Origin: MPNP01 sp965215545
Lineage (GTDB): Bacteria; Pseudomonadota; Alphaproteobacteria; Rhodobacterales; Rhodobacteraceae
Assembly (NCBI GenBank): GCA_965215545.1
Contig: OZ244066.1
Span: forward strand, 2,542,001 to 2,606,000
DNA: 64,000 nucleotides
Direction: 5' to 3'
Shown: piece by piece, positions 44,600-54,600 of the stretch
How the letters are laid out: every line of letters begins with the position of its first letter
Numbering within the stretch: the first letter of the stretch is position 1
The notes under the pieces: generated by a model
Database searches by the model: none
What the model was told of the DNA's origin: nothing
The model's input: only the letters and a program-made list of their open reading frames with translations
Program-made: the position numbers and the translations under genes

Positions 44600-46900
44600 A
44601 TGCACCCGTCGACCCAGATCAGCGCCCGCTTCCGGCTGTCTGCCCAGCTCTACACGGCCATCGGTTTCATCGTTTTCCTGACAATCCTTGCCGTGGGGAT
44701 TTCCTTTGTCTTCTTCGAGCGGATCAGGGACTCGCAGGATCGGGTGAACGAGAGCAGCCTGCCGGAAATCGTCACCGCCTTCGGGATTGCGCGGACCAGC
44801 GCCATTCTGGTCGCCGCCGCGCCCCGCCTGACATCAGCCCTCACGCTGGATGAGGTCTCGGATGTCTTCGATGAGATCACCATGGTGAGTGACGAGTTCA
44901 ATGCCCTCCTGGCCCAGTTGCAGGGGTTCAGCCAGGGTGATGCGTCCACCTATGAGGATATGGCCCGGATCGCCAACCGGCTGATCGTCAACATCGAGGC
45001 CATCAGGAACTCCATGGCCGATCTCTACGAGATCAGGGCCAAATCAGAGACGCTCCACAACGAACTCTCGACATTCGAGGAGACGCTCCGCCTCAACCTC
45101 CTGCCGGTCATCGACGATCAGTTCTTCTACCTCATGACCGGTTTCCGGGACATCCGGGAGGAGGCCGCCGCGGCCGCGCTACACCTGTCGGAAACGGAGG
45201 TGAACAATTACCGGTATCTGGAAGGCCTCGAGAAACAGACCAACGCCGCGGTCCAGCTGCTGGCATCGGCCGCCCTGATTGCCGACACGGCCCTGCTTGA
45301 AATCCAGCGTGACCGGTTCCAGTCCGTCTCTGACGGCATCACCCGCAATCTCGAGGCGCTTGCCAACACTGTGGCAGGCCAGAGTCTCGCGCCCTTCTTT
45401 GCCCGGTTCCAGAGTTTCGGCATCGGCGAGGACAACGGTTTCGATCTCCGCAAGCAGGAGATCGCCATCGAGCAAAGCCAGACCGACCTGCTGGATTCCA
45501 ACCGGGCCCTGGCCATCGAACTGGGCCAACTCGTCAACAATTACGTCGAGGCCTCCAATCTCCGGGCCCAGAACGCCATCGAGGCGGTGGAAACAACGAC
45601 AGCCCGGGCCCGTCAGGTCCTGCAGGTTCTCGGCGTCGTCAGCCTGGTGACCGCCCTCCTGATCTCGTGGCTCTATATCGGCAAGCGGCTGCTGCGCCGC
45701 CTTGACATCCTCTCGCAGCGCATGCGCAGCATGGCCCGGGGTGATCTCGAGACGCCGGTCGTCGTCCTTGGCAAGGACGAAATCGCCGACATGGCGGCCG
45801 CCCTCGAGATCTTCCGATCCCATGCCCTCGAGGTCCAGCGTCTGAACCTGGTCGAGAAACTGGCCGACGAGGTGCAGGAAAAGAACCAGGAGCTCGAGAC
45901 GGTCCTCGACGACCTCCGCTCGGCCCAGGACCAGATTGTCATGCGGGAGAAACTCGCCGCGCTCGGTGAGCTGACCGCCGGCGTGGCGCATGAAATCAAG
46001 AACCCCCTGAACTTTGTCAAGAATTTCTCGGAATCGTCGGAAGAGTTGCTGACCGAACTCAATGAAGCGGTCGAGATGACCGATGAGACGCGGGAAGAAC
46101 AGCTGGACGAGATCAAGAGCATCGCGGAGATTCTCGTCGATAATCTGGGCCGGATCCGGCACCATGCCGGGCGGGCGGACCGGATCGTCCATGACATGCT
46201 GAGCATGGGGCGGGACGAGGCCAATGCCCAGAAAGTCGAGTTGAACACCATCGTCGAGGAGAATGCCAAACTGGCGTTCCATGGGGCCAGGGCCCAGAAT
46301 CAGGACATCCAGCTCAAGATCAACAAGGATCTCGATCCCGAGATCGGCAGCGTCTACATCGTTCCGCAGGATATCGGTCGCGTGATCCTGAACATCATTG
46401 GCAATGCCTGCTACGAGACCAACAAGAAACTGGCGGAATTGCGCGAGGCGAAGGGCGATGAGGCGATCAATCTCTACATGCCCGAGGTGCACGTCACGAC
46501 CCGCAGGATGGATGACATGGCCAGGATCAGCATCCGCGACAACGGTGATGGCATCCCCGAGGACCTCATCAGCAAGATCTTCAACCCGTTCTTCACCACC
46601 AAGCCGACCGACAAGGGGACAGGTCTCGGTCTGTCGATGTCCAGTGACATCGTGCGCAAGCACGGTGGCCAGATCTCGGTGACCTCAGAACCGGGTTCCC
46701 ATACCGAGATGGTCATCGACCTGCCGCTCGATGCCCGCATCATGCTTGGTGAAAACGCCCAGGATACCGAGGGCGAGGATGGTGAGGGAGACGAGGCGCC
46801 TGACACCCAGGACACACCACCCGAGACCCAGGACGCGCCACCCGAGACCCGGGACACACCACCCGATGCCCGGGATGACCCGACCGACAGGGCGGCCTGA
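44600..46900 (+). CDS. membrane sensor histidine kinase
   Basis: The 766-residue kinase has a membrane helix at 18-38, a mostly helical periplasmic sensor (about 42-338), a second helix (about 340-358), a HAMP linker (about 359-412), a coiled coil, then HisKA with GVAHEIKNPLNFV (phosphoacceptor His about 464) and HATPase_c with N box IGNACYET, G1 RDNGDGIPEDL and G2 KGTGLGLSMS. The helical sensor is reminiscent of TorS-type kinases that read a binding protein. The C-terminus carries a Pro/Asp/Thr-rich heptapeptide repeat. It starts four bases after the binding-protein stop, indicating coupled expression. Confidence 0.88.
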   Translation: MHPSTQISARFRLSAQLYTAIGFIVFLTILAVGISFVFFERIRDSQDRVNESSLPEIVTAFGIARTSAILVAAAPRLTSALTLDEVSDVFDEITMVSDEFNALLAQLQGFSQGDASTYEDMARIANRLIVNIEAIRNSMADLYEIRAKSETLHNELSTFEETLRLNLLPVIDDQFFYLMTGFRDIREEAAAAALHLSETEVNNYRYLEGLEKQTNAAVQLLASAALIADTALLEIQRDRFQSVSDGITRNLEALANTVAGQSLAPFFARFQSFGIGEDNGFDLRKQEIAIEQSQTDLLDSNRALAIELGQLVNNYVEASNLRAQNAIEAVETTTARARQVLQVLGVVSLVTALLISWLYIGKRLLRRLDILSQRMRSMARGDLETPVVVLGKDEIADMAAALEIFRSHALEVQRLNLVEKLADEVQEKNQELETVLDDLRSAQDQIVMREKLAALGELTAGVAHEIKNPLNFVKNFSESSEELLTELNEAVEMTDETREEQLDEIKSIAEILVDNLGRIRHHAGRADRIVHDMLSMGRDEANAQKVELNTIVEENAKLAFHGARAQNQDIQLKINKDLDPEIGSVYIVPQDIGRVILNIIGNACYETNKKLAELREAKGDEAINLYMPEVHVTTRRMDDMARISIRDNGDGIPEDLISKIFNPFFTTKPTDKGTGLGLSMSSDIVRKHGGQISVTSEPGSHTEMVIDLPLDARIMLGENAQDTEGEDGEGDEAPDTQDTPPETQDAPPETRDTPPDARDDPTDRAA
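46805..46888 (+). repeat. 21-bp tandem repeat at the kinase C-terminus
   Basis: Four copies (the last diverged) of a seven-codon unit encode TQDTPPE, TQDAPPE, TRDTPPD and ARDDPTD. The tail is low-complexity and probably disordered. Copy number may vary between strains. Confidence 0.8.
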
Positions 46901-46907
46901 CCCGGAT

Positions 46908-46945
46908 CCCAGCCCATCATCACGCCCCCAGCCCATCATCACGCC
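46908..46945. repeat. perfect 19-bp tandem duplication between the kinase and cobQ
   Basis: CCCAGCCCATCATCACGCC occurs twice in direct tandem (46908-46926 and 46927-46945). The cobQ stop codon (46939-46941) lies in the second copy. It is probably a recent slippage duplication. Confidence 0.85.
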
Positions 46946-48450
46946 GCATACTGTTCCATCAGTGCCCGGATGTCCTCCATCCGGACATGTCCAGCCAGGG
47001 CCTCGGCCAGAGCGTCAAGAGCCCCTTCGACCTTGGGCCGGTAGCGGTCGCAGCCCGGGGTTGCACCGAGGCTCTCGAGATAATGGTCCCGGAATGCATC
47101 ATTGGTGAACAATCCATGCAGGTAGGTCCCGGCAACCCGACCATCGCCTGAGCGGGCACCCTCCGCCTGCCACCCCTGGTCTGCACGGACGGTTTCGGCA
47201 AACGGCCGCCGGCAATCGGGGCCATGGGTTGTGCCCATGTGGATCTCGTAGGCCTCAAAGGCAATGGAGGTCCCGGGGCTGCGGGCCCGGGTCCGCGCCA
47301 CGCGCTTGGGGCCCTGCATACGGGTTTCGACATCAAGCAGACCCAGCCCATCCATGCGTCCTGGCGGCCCATCCACCCCGTCCGGATCATGCAGTGTCCG
47401 GCCCAGCATCTGATACCCGCCACAGAGTCCCAGCACATGGCCCCCGCGTCGGATGTGGGCCGCCAGGTCAACATCCCAGCCATTGCGCCGGACCGATGCA
47501 AGATCAGCCAATGTCGATTTGCTGCCCGGCAGGATCACAAGGTCGGCAGTGCCCGGAATGACGTTGCCCGACCGGACCAGGGTCAGGTGGATGTCGGGAT
47601 GATGCCGCAGGGGATCAAGATCATCAAAATTGGCAATCCGGTCAAGAACCAGGCAGCTGACATGCAGGGCCGGTTTGCGCGCAGCCGGTCCGGGAGCCAG
47701 ACCGAGACTGTCCTCGGCCGGCAGGAGCGCCGTGGTGTCCAGCCAGGGGATGATCCCGAGTCCGGGCCACCCGGTCCGGGCCTCAATGGCCCGATAGCCA
47801 GCCGCAAAGAGGGCGGGGTCTCCCCGGAACTTGTTGATCATGAATCCCCGGATCTGGTCGCGGTCGGAGCCATCCAGGATGGCCCAGCTCCCGACAAGGC
47901 TGGCAATGACGCCGCCGCGGTCGATGTCGCCCAGCAGAATGACCGGGACTCCGGCAGCGCGGGCAAAGCCCATATTGGCAATGTCACCCGCCCGCAGGTT
48001 GATTTCGGCCGGACTGCCGGCACCCTCGCAGATGATGATGTCATGGGTGCGGGCCAGGGTTGCATGACTCTTGAGAACCTCGGGCAGCAGATTGGCCTTC
48101 ATCCGGACATAGTCAGCCGCCGTGACCCGATCGACAACGCGACCGCGCAGGACAACCTGCGTGCCCTGGCCAGCCTCGGGTTTGAGAAGCACGGGATTCA
48201 TGTCGGCGGTCGGTTCGATCCGGCAGGCCTGGGCCTGCAGGTGCTGGGCCCGACCGATTTCCCGGCCATCGTGGGTCACGGCGGCATTGTTGGACATGTT
48301 CTGGGGCTTGAATGGTGCCACCCGCCAGCCCCGGTTGGCAAAATACCGGCAGAGACCGGCCACGATGACGGATTTGCCGACATCGGAGCCAACCCCCTGG
48401 ATCATCACCGACCGACACCGCCCGGTGCCAGCGTGGGCTTTCATCGGCAT
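46939..48450 (-). CDS. cobQ: cobyric acid synthase
   Basis: A 503-residue glutamine amidotransferase that amidates four side chains of adenosylcobyrinic acid a,c-diamide. The N-terminal synthetase part starts MIQGVGSDVGKSVIVAGLCR with PFKPQNMSNNA and NPVLLKPEAG. The C-terminal class I amidotransferase domain has GLCGGYQMLG (catalytic Cys) and AGTYLHGLF (catalytic His). It begins six bases after the cobO stop. All motifs are intact. Confidence 0.93.
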   Translation of the reverse strand: MPMKAHAGTGRCRSVMIQGVGSDVGKSVIVAGLCRYFANRGWRVAPFKPQNMSNNAAVTHDGREIGRAQHLQAQACRIEPTADMNPVLLKPEAGQGTQVVLRGRVVDRVTAADYVRMKANLLPEVLKSHATLARTHDIIICEGAGSPAEINLRAGDIANMGFARAAGVPVILLGDIDRGGVIASLVGSWAILDGSDRDQIRGFMINKFRGDPALFAAGYRAIEARTGWPGLGIIPWLDTTALLPAEDSLGLAPGPAARKPALHVSCLVLDRIANFDDLDPLRHHPDIHLTLVRSGNVIPGTADLVILPGSKSTLADLASVRRNGWDVDLAAHIRRGGHVLGLCGGYQMLGRTLHDPDGVDGPPGRMDGLGLLDVETRMQGPKRVARTRARSPGTSIAFEAYEIHMGTTHGPDCRRPFAETVRADQGWQAEGARSGDGRVAGTYLHGLFTNDAFRDHYLESLGATPGCDRYRPKVEGALDALAEALAGHVRMEDIRALMEQYAA

Positions 48451-48456
48451 GGACTG

Positions 48457-49059
48457 TCAGTATTCGATCCCGGCCTGGGCCTTGATGCCGGCGCGGAAGG
48501 GATGCTTGACGAGGGTCATCTCGGTGACGAGATCGGCACAGGCAATCAGGTCCTCATGGGCATGCCGGCCGGTCAGGATCACATGGGTATCATCGGGTTT
48601 CCCATTGGCCAGATACGCACAGACGTCGGCCACCTCGATGTACCCGTAGCGCAGGGCAATGTTGATCTCGTCGAGCAGGACCATGCGGATGGCCGGATCC
48701 CCGATCACCTCCTTGCCGCGTTCCCAGGCGGCCCTGGCCATCATGCTGTCCCGGTCCCGGTCCTGCGTCTCCCAGGTGAATCCCTCGCCCATGGTGTGGA
48801 ACTGGCACCGGTCGGCAAAATGGGTCGCAATCAGTGTCCGCTCCCCGGTCTCCATGCCCCCCTTGATGAACTGGACAACCGCACAGGGGATCTCGTGGGC
48901 AATGCAGCGAAAGATCATGCCGAAGGCGGCCGACGACTTGCCCTTGCCCGTGCCGGTATGGACAATCACCAGACCCCGCTCGATGGTCTTGGTGGCCATG
49001 ATGCGGTCACGGACCGCCTTCTTCCTGACCATCTTGGCCCTGTGCCGCTCCGGATCCAT
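48457..49059 (-). CDS. cobO: corrinoid adenosyltransferase (CobO/BtuR type)
   Basis: A 200-residue ATP:Co(I)rrinoid adenosyltransferase. HTGTGKGKSSAAFGM is the reversed P-loop; QFIKGGMETGER, MGEGFTWET and VLLDEINIALRYGY are family motifs. ATG 49059 is chosen with AGGAG upstream and a MDPERHRAKM start like homologues. It acts just before CobQ in the pathway, matching the cobO-cobQ order. Confidence 0.93.
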   Translation of the reverse strand: MDPERHRAKMVRKKAVRDRIMATKTIERGLVIVHTGTGKGKSSAAFGMIFRCIAHEIPCAVVQFIKGGMETGERTLIATHFADRCQFHTMGEGFTWETQDRDRDSMMARAAWERGKEVIGDPAIRMVLLDEINIALRYGYIEVADVCAYLANGKPDDTHVILTGRHAHEDLIACADLVTEMTLVKHPFRAGIKAQAGIEY

Positions 49060-50079
49060 CGCCGCTCTCCTGTCATGACCCTGCCATACACCGGGACATC
49101 CTACCAATCCACCGCCCGGCACGCCAGCACCCCACAGCAACCGGCACCATCGCTGGCCAGGTCGACCGCCTCATCGCGACCGGCACCAGCCGCATCTGCC
49201 GGCATGACATCCAGGAACGCCCGGGTGCCATGGCAGATCGGCCGGCGACCGACCCCCCAGACTGCGACCCACTCGATCCACTCCGCCGATCCCGTCAATG
49301 GGAGTGGTCGGAGAAGGCACAAGGTGACGAGGTCGATATGTCAGGATCCGATACCGGGCAGCAGGACGTGGATGCCAAATTCAAGGCCTTCCAGGACCAA
49401 CGCTCCCGACCTGATGCAAACAGAACCCGACCGCCGAGCCCTGATGCGGTGCCTCCCAATGCAGGGATGGTCTGGTCTCGATCCAGACGGTGACAGAGGG
49501 CATCATCGACCCCGGGTGGGTCGCGCATGCCCTGCGCGAATGGCGCGTTTCGGCCCACCGTTGGCAGTCTTCTGGATATTACAGTGTCCCGTACCCTGAC
49601 AGCGCTACCGATCCAGGTGGGGCCCTGGCCAGCCAGGATCTCGTCGACACCGGGGCATCAAAGACAGGCATCGGCACCAACCGACAGGGACAGCCCGCAT
49701 GCGATCGGCGTGGAGCAGACGGCAGTCAACGACTCTCGCATTGATTTCGAGCTGGCCTTTGGGAGTCCGGCAATCTTGGTCAACACCGGGCCTGTGGTGG
49801 CATGCGACGGCGGTGACGCGTTTCAGGTCCTGTCCGGTCAGGATGGCTGTGCCGCGGCATCCGCACCATCAACACCTCGAATCGCTTGATATTCTCGCTC
49901 TGGGCACACCTCAGCCCCACACCCTTGCCACCTGCACCCTCGGCGCGGCGGATCCACCCGTGGATGACTACAGGCCAGCAGCCCACAACCAGACGTAACT
50001 GTTCAGGTCCCTGAACCGGGCCCGCAAGGCGACTCAGGGCACCGCAAGCCGCTTGGTGCGTTCGTCTGGTGACGCTCCA
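49060..50079. other. about 1-kb stretch with no recognised gene
   Basis: The region separates cobO from the IS630 remnant. No frame shows a recognisable protein family, and no B12 riboswitch was found by eye on the cobO leader side. It may be remnant DNA from the insertion that split the cobalamin region. Confidence 0.4.
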
Positions 50080-50565
50080 GTTCGGCGATGCGCGCGGGGC
50101 CTGGACGGCGATCACGATATCGCGACCGGCAGGGTGGTCGGACAGATGACGGACCGCCACCGCTCCGAGGATTTCTGTGCGTTCCCCGATCATGTGGCGG
50201 TCGGCCTTGCTCCTGACGCCGAGGTCCATGTGATTCTTGACAACCTGTCCGCCCACAAGTCGGCTCTCGTGCATGCCCGGCTCGCAGACCACCCGACCTG
50301 GACCTTCCATTTCACCCCCACCTCGGCCTCGTAGATGAATGCCATCGAGGGGTTCTTCTCGAAACTCGCCCGCCGGCGGCTCAAGAACGCCATCTTCAAC
50401 TCGCTTGACGAGTGCATTGCGGCGGTGGAAGCCTATATCGAGCATCACAATGCCCTCAACGCTCATGAGGCACCCATGGGGGCCCGGCCCTGCCGCTGGC
50501 GCCGGGACCCGGATGACCTCGTGGCGTCCTGGAAGCGCGGGCACCGGCGGTTGCAGAATGTGTAA
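50080..50565 (+). pseudogene. truncated IS630-family transposase with internal stop
   Basis: Only the C-terminal half of a DDE transposase remains: IATGRVVGQMTDRHRSEDF, HVILDNLSAHKS (second Asp), HFTPTSAS, then a TAG at 50332-50334 exactly where the family has Trp, followed by MNAIEGFFSKLARRRLKN (catalytic Glu) and a normal C-terminus. The first catalytic Asp and DNA-binding part are missing. It is a different IS630 group from the copy at 1189. The 3' end probably reaches the CTAG at 50587-50590. Confidence 0.85.
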
Positions 50566-50590
50566 ATATATGTTTTGTAGAGACCACTAG

Positions 50591-50641
50591 GCCCACGACA
50601 TCCGGAGGGCGCAGCGCCTGGCCAAGCAATGGGAGGAGTGA
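50591..50641 (+). pseudogene. 3' fragment of a HigB/RelE-type toxin gene
   Basis: Immediately after the CTAG boundary the plus strand reads AHDIRRAQRLAKQWEE then TGA, the typical C-terminus of HigB/RelE-ParE 'addiction module killer' proteins. It is followed at two bases by an antitoxin-like gene, the usual order. The rest of the toxin is missing, apparently removed when the IS630 element inserted or decayed. Confidence 0.6.
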
Positions 50642-50643
50642 CC

Positions 50644-51008
50644 ATGACCGGGATGCTGACCCGGTCGACCACCTGACATCTGACCAGGCGATTGTCGATT
50701 TCATATCGGATGCCCTGGCAACCAATGATCCCTCCTATGTGGCCCATGCCCTGGGCGTCGTGGTCCGGGCCCGGGGTCAGACAGACATCGCCAACCGGAC
50801 CCGCCTGTCCCGTACGCAGCTCGACCGGTCGTTCCGGGCCGGGGGCGATCCCACCCTGGGCACCGTGCTGGCCCTGCTGGACTCTCTCGGCCTCCGGCTG
50901 GCGAGGGTGGGGCCCGCTGACGACCGGCAAGGGCCCCATGCCCCTGACCGCACCCATCACCGTACCGTTCGCTGGATCGATGCTGGGGCTTTCACTATTG
51001 GGTCTTGA
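50644..51008 (+). pseudogene. HigA-type antitoxin, frameshifted near its start
   Basis: The ATG at 50644 opens a frame that stops after 10 codons, but from about 50665 another frame reads DHLTSDQAIVDFISDALA, then AHALGVVVRARGQTDIANRT and GDPTLGTVLALLDSLGLRL, the helix-turn-helix core of HigA-like antitoxins. A one-base deletion near 50664 explains the shift. A GTG at 50739 could restart a truncated version lacking the N-terminal helix. Confidence 0.7.
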
Positions 51009-51309
51009 GACCACTGCGACGACTGACCCGATTGATACGCTGTTCAAATGACCTGCGGAGCACTGCGTTCTCCGGCCAGACTCTCGGCTCGCTCCAGATT
51101 ACACCCAAGCGCCCGATCAGTCCGGCAATCCAATCGGCGTCCTGGAGGATCTGGTAGCGACCACTTTCGACCTGGAACACCAGCTCAATGAGACGGCGAC
51201 GGCCATCATCGCCGGAGGCATACATGCTCTGCGCCACTTGTTCGACAAGAGCCAGGGGCACTGGCTGGGCTGGTCGAGAATCAATACGAAATTCTCGCAT
51301 CGATCGCAA
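50995..51309 (-). CDS. hypothetical protein
   Basis: A 104-residue frame with natural-looking composition (helical, charged; MREFRIDSRPAQPVPLALVEQ, then RRLIELVFQVESGRY). It converges with the antitoxin remnant and overlaps its end. No family recognised and no strong ribosome site. Nearby minus-strand frames upstream (51330-51520) look similar in style and may belong to the same decayed gene. Confidence 0.35.
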   Translation of the reverse strand: MRSMREFRIDSRPAQPVPLALVEQVAQSMYASGDDGRRRLIELVFQVESGRYQILQDADWIAGLIGRLGVIWSEPRVWPENAVLRRSFEQRINRVSRRSGLKTQ

Positions 51310-51626
51310 TCCTCCGTACAGAACTGGTCAATCCCCTTGATTGCGGCCCTGAAAACCCTGCATGGAGAGTGTTGGATTTGCGCGCGCCGGAGGGACTGTC
51401 TTCTGCATCCCGCCGTAAAACACGAACCCGTTGCAACCTTCGATCTTGTTGAGCAACCGATTGGCAAAACGGTGCAGTTGGGGCTTCCCTCTGGATCCGA
51501 TTGAAGTCCGGGAACCTGTCGACAAGGGTGTCGGGGGGTGCGTGCAACTGTCGGTTTCCGGTGGTGGTGCAGGGATGTCGACGGGCGGTTGGCATGGTCT
51601 GGCGATCGCTTCCGAGTGGCGGATTC
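51310..51626. other. 317-bp region downstream of cobN
   Basis: Minus-strand frames here look protein-like (for example GCNGFVFYGGMQKTV) but are broken by stops and frame changes; no family is recognised. It is likely debris between cobN and the split point of the cobalamin region. Confidence 0.35.
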
Positions 51627-54600
51627 TCAGCTGTCCGCGGGTGTATCGAGAAGTGCCTGGAGGTGTGCCAGGGAGGAGTTGGAGCGGGGGTGCCAGAGAT
51701 TGCGCTCGGCGGCATCGAGGAAGCGGGCCGCCATGTCCCGCAAGGCATCAGGATTGTGCTCGGCGATGAAGGCCCGGGTTGTGGCATCGGCGATATAGGC
51801 CGTATAGACCAGATCGAAATGATGGGATTTGGCTGCACCCGTCGTGGCGGCAAAGGCAAAGAGATAGTCGAGCGTGGCGGCCATCTCGAACGCACCCTTG
51901 TAGCCATGGCGCTTGATGCCGGCGATCCATTTGGGGTTGGCGGCCCGCGCCCGCACGACCCGGGCGATCTCGGCCTCAAGTGTCCGGATGACCGGGCGTT
52001 CCGGTCGGGAGTGGTCATTGTGGTAGATCACCGGCTGGTCCCCCCGCACCGCCTCGACCGCAGCGGCCAGGCCGCCCTCGAATTGATAGTAATCATCACT
52101 GTCGAGGACATCATGCTCCCGGTTGTCCTGATTCTGGACCACGGCCTCCAGGGCTCCGAGGCGTCGGGTGAAGGCCGATCTGTCCGCCTGTCCCCAGGCC
52201 GGACCCCCATAGGCATAGTGGCCCCACTCGATGTAGGTCCGTCCGAAGTCCGCCCGTTGCTCCCAGATCCCTGCCTCGATCAGGGTCTGCAGACCGGCGC
52301 CGTAGCCCCCCGGGGGCGAACCAAAGATCCGGTAGGCCGCCGCGTCATCTCCCATCTCCTCGCGGTCGCGCAGCCAGGCGGCCCGGGCCGGGTTGCAGGT
52401 CGGATCTTCATCGAGTGCCATCACTGCCCGGGTCGCCGCGGCAAAGAGTTCAATCTGGGCCGGAAACGCATCCCGAAACATCCCCGACACGCGCAGGGTG
52501 ACATCCACCCGGGGCCGGCCCAGTTCGGACAGTGGCTGGATCGCAAAACCCAGCACCCGCCCCGAGGTATCATCCCAGCGGGGACAGGCACCAATGAGTG
52601 CCATGGCCTGGGCCAGATCATCACCCCCGGTGCGCATGTTGGCCGTGCCCCAGGCCGTGATTGCCAGCGCGGCGGGCCAGTCCCCATGATCCTGGCGATA
52701 CCGTTCCACGAGCAACGTCGCCGAGCGCACACCGAGTTCCCAGGCGGTTTTGCGGGGCAGAGACCGACTGTCGATCGAGTGGAAATTCCTGCCGGTCGGC
52801 AGGACATCGGGACGACCCCGGGTGGGGGCGCCGGCTGCACCCGGGGGCACGAAGCGGCCATCAAGGGCGCGGGCCAGCTGGGACATCTCCTCGTGCCCAC
52901 AGGCAGCAATCCGGGGCCGCAACCGCTCATTGGCATCAGTGAGCACCGCGGCGCTCGCCGGTCCGGGTGGTCCGGCCCGGCCGGCAATGAGTTCCGTGCT
53001 GAGATTTTCCAGACGCTCGAGGGTGTCGCCATGGGTTCGCCACGGATCCCGGCTGGCGGTCTGCAGGATCCCGGGTCGTGCACCGTGCCAGGGTTCGGCC
53101 ATCGGACAGTCAAGGGGGTCGAATCCATCCGCCATGCCAAGGTCCCGGACCAGGGCCCGCAGCAGGGAGTCGTTGGCGCCCGTGCCGTCGCTGCGGGGGG
53201 TGCGCAGGATTGCCGCGGTCAGGCCGTGTTCCAGGGGGCCTTGGGGTGCGCAGCCAAGGATATGGAGACCATCCCGGATCTGGCTCTCCTTGAGCTCGCA
53301 GAGATATGCATCGGTTTTCCGCAGGCGCTCGGCCGATGAATCGTCCCTGGCAATGCCGATATCCGCATCCAGGGATGAGGAGGCCAGCCGGGCGAGGATC
53401 CGGCTCTCGAGCAGTGAAGTCCGGGCCTGATCCAGCCCCATGGCCTCGTAGAGCTCATCGAGCAGCACCTCGATCTCCCGGTACGGACCGTAGGAGTCGG
53501 CCCGGGTCATCGGGGGCGTCAGATGATCGATGATGACGCTGTGGATCCGTCGCTTGGCCTGACTGCCCTCACCGGGGTCATTGACGATGAAGGGGTAGAC
53601 GTTGGGAACCGGGCCGAGGACAGCCTCGGGACAGCAGCCCGCCGACAGGGCATTGGCCTTGCCGGGCAACCATTCGAGATTGCCGTGCTTGCCGAGATGG
53701 ATCACCGCATGGACGCCAAAGTTGCGGGTCAGCCAGAAATAAAAGGCAAAATAATTGTGGGGCGGGACCAGGTCCGGACAGTGATAGCTGGCCCGGGGAT
53801 CAATATCGTAGCCCCGGGCCGGCTGGATGCCGATCACCAGATTGCCCAGGGTATGAATGGCCAGCCGGAAGGCACCATTCCGGACCCGGGGGTCGTGGTC
53901 GGGTGGCCCCCAGCGGTCGTTGACAGCCTTCCGCAGGGCGCGGGGCAGGGCCGCATAGCCTTGTTCGTAGGCGGCCAGCGTCAGGCTTGCGCCCTGGTCC
54001 GGTGCCTTCCCTGAATTGGTCGGCCCCGTGCGCAACAGTGTCATCAGGGCGGTGGGGGTCGGTGGGGCATCGACGAGTGTGTAGCCTTCCTCGGCCAGCA
54101 GGGCCAGGATGGCAAGGGCCGATGCCGGCGTATCGAGGCCCACGCCATTGGCAAGGCGTCCATCCCGCACGGGATAATTGGCCAGCAGCAGGGCGATCCT
54201 GCGCGCTGATGCCGGTGTCTGCCGCAGCTTGATCCAGTGCGTGGCCAGGTCGGCGACGTGGGCGATGCGGTCGGCAACCGGTTCATGGAAGGTCAGGGGC
54301 ACTTGTGTCAACGGATCGAGGCGGGGCCGGGATTTGAAGGCAATCGCCCGGGTGAAGACATGGCCATCAAGTTCCGTCAGGGCGATGAACATGGCGAGAT
54401 CCCGGGCGACCAGACCGCGCTGGCTGGTGGCCCATGTGTCGGCATCGGTCGCCGCCAGGGCCGCCTGCAGGATCGGGCAGGCAGCGGCCGAGAGGAGCCC
54501 CGGCGTCCAGCCGGGATTGTCAGCTGCCGGATGGGTGCTGGAAAAACATGTCAGGTTGATGATGATGTCCGGAGGATTGGCAGCCAGGGTCTCGGCAACG

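Noticed and set aside
47224..49599. 791-codon plus-strand open frame opposite cobQ and cobO
   Set aside because: The opposite strand holds cobQ and cobO with all motifs; this frame is their antisense shadow.
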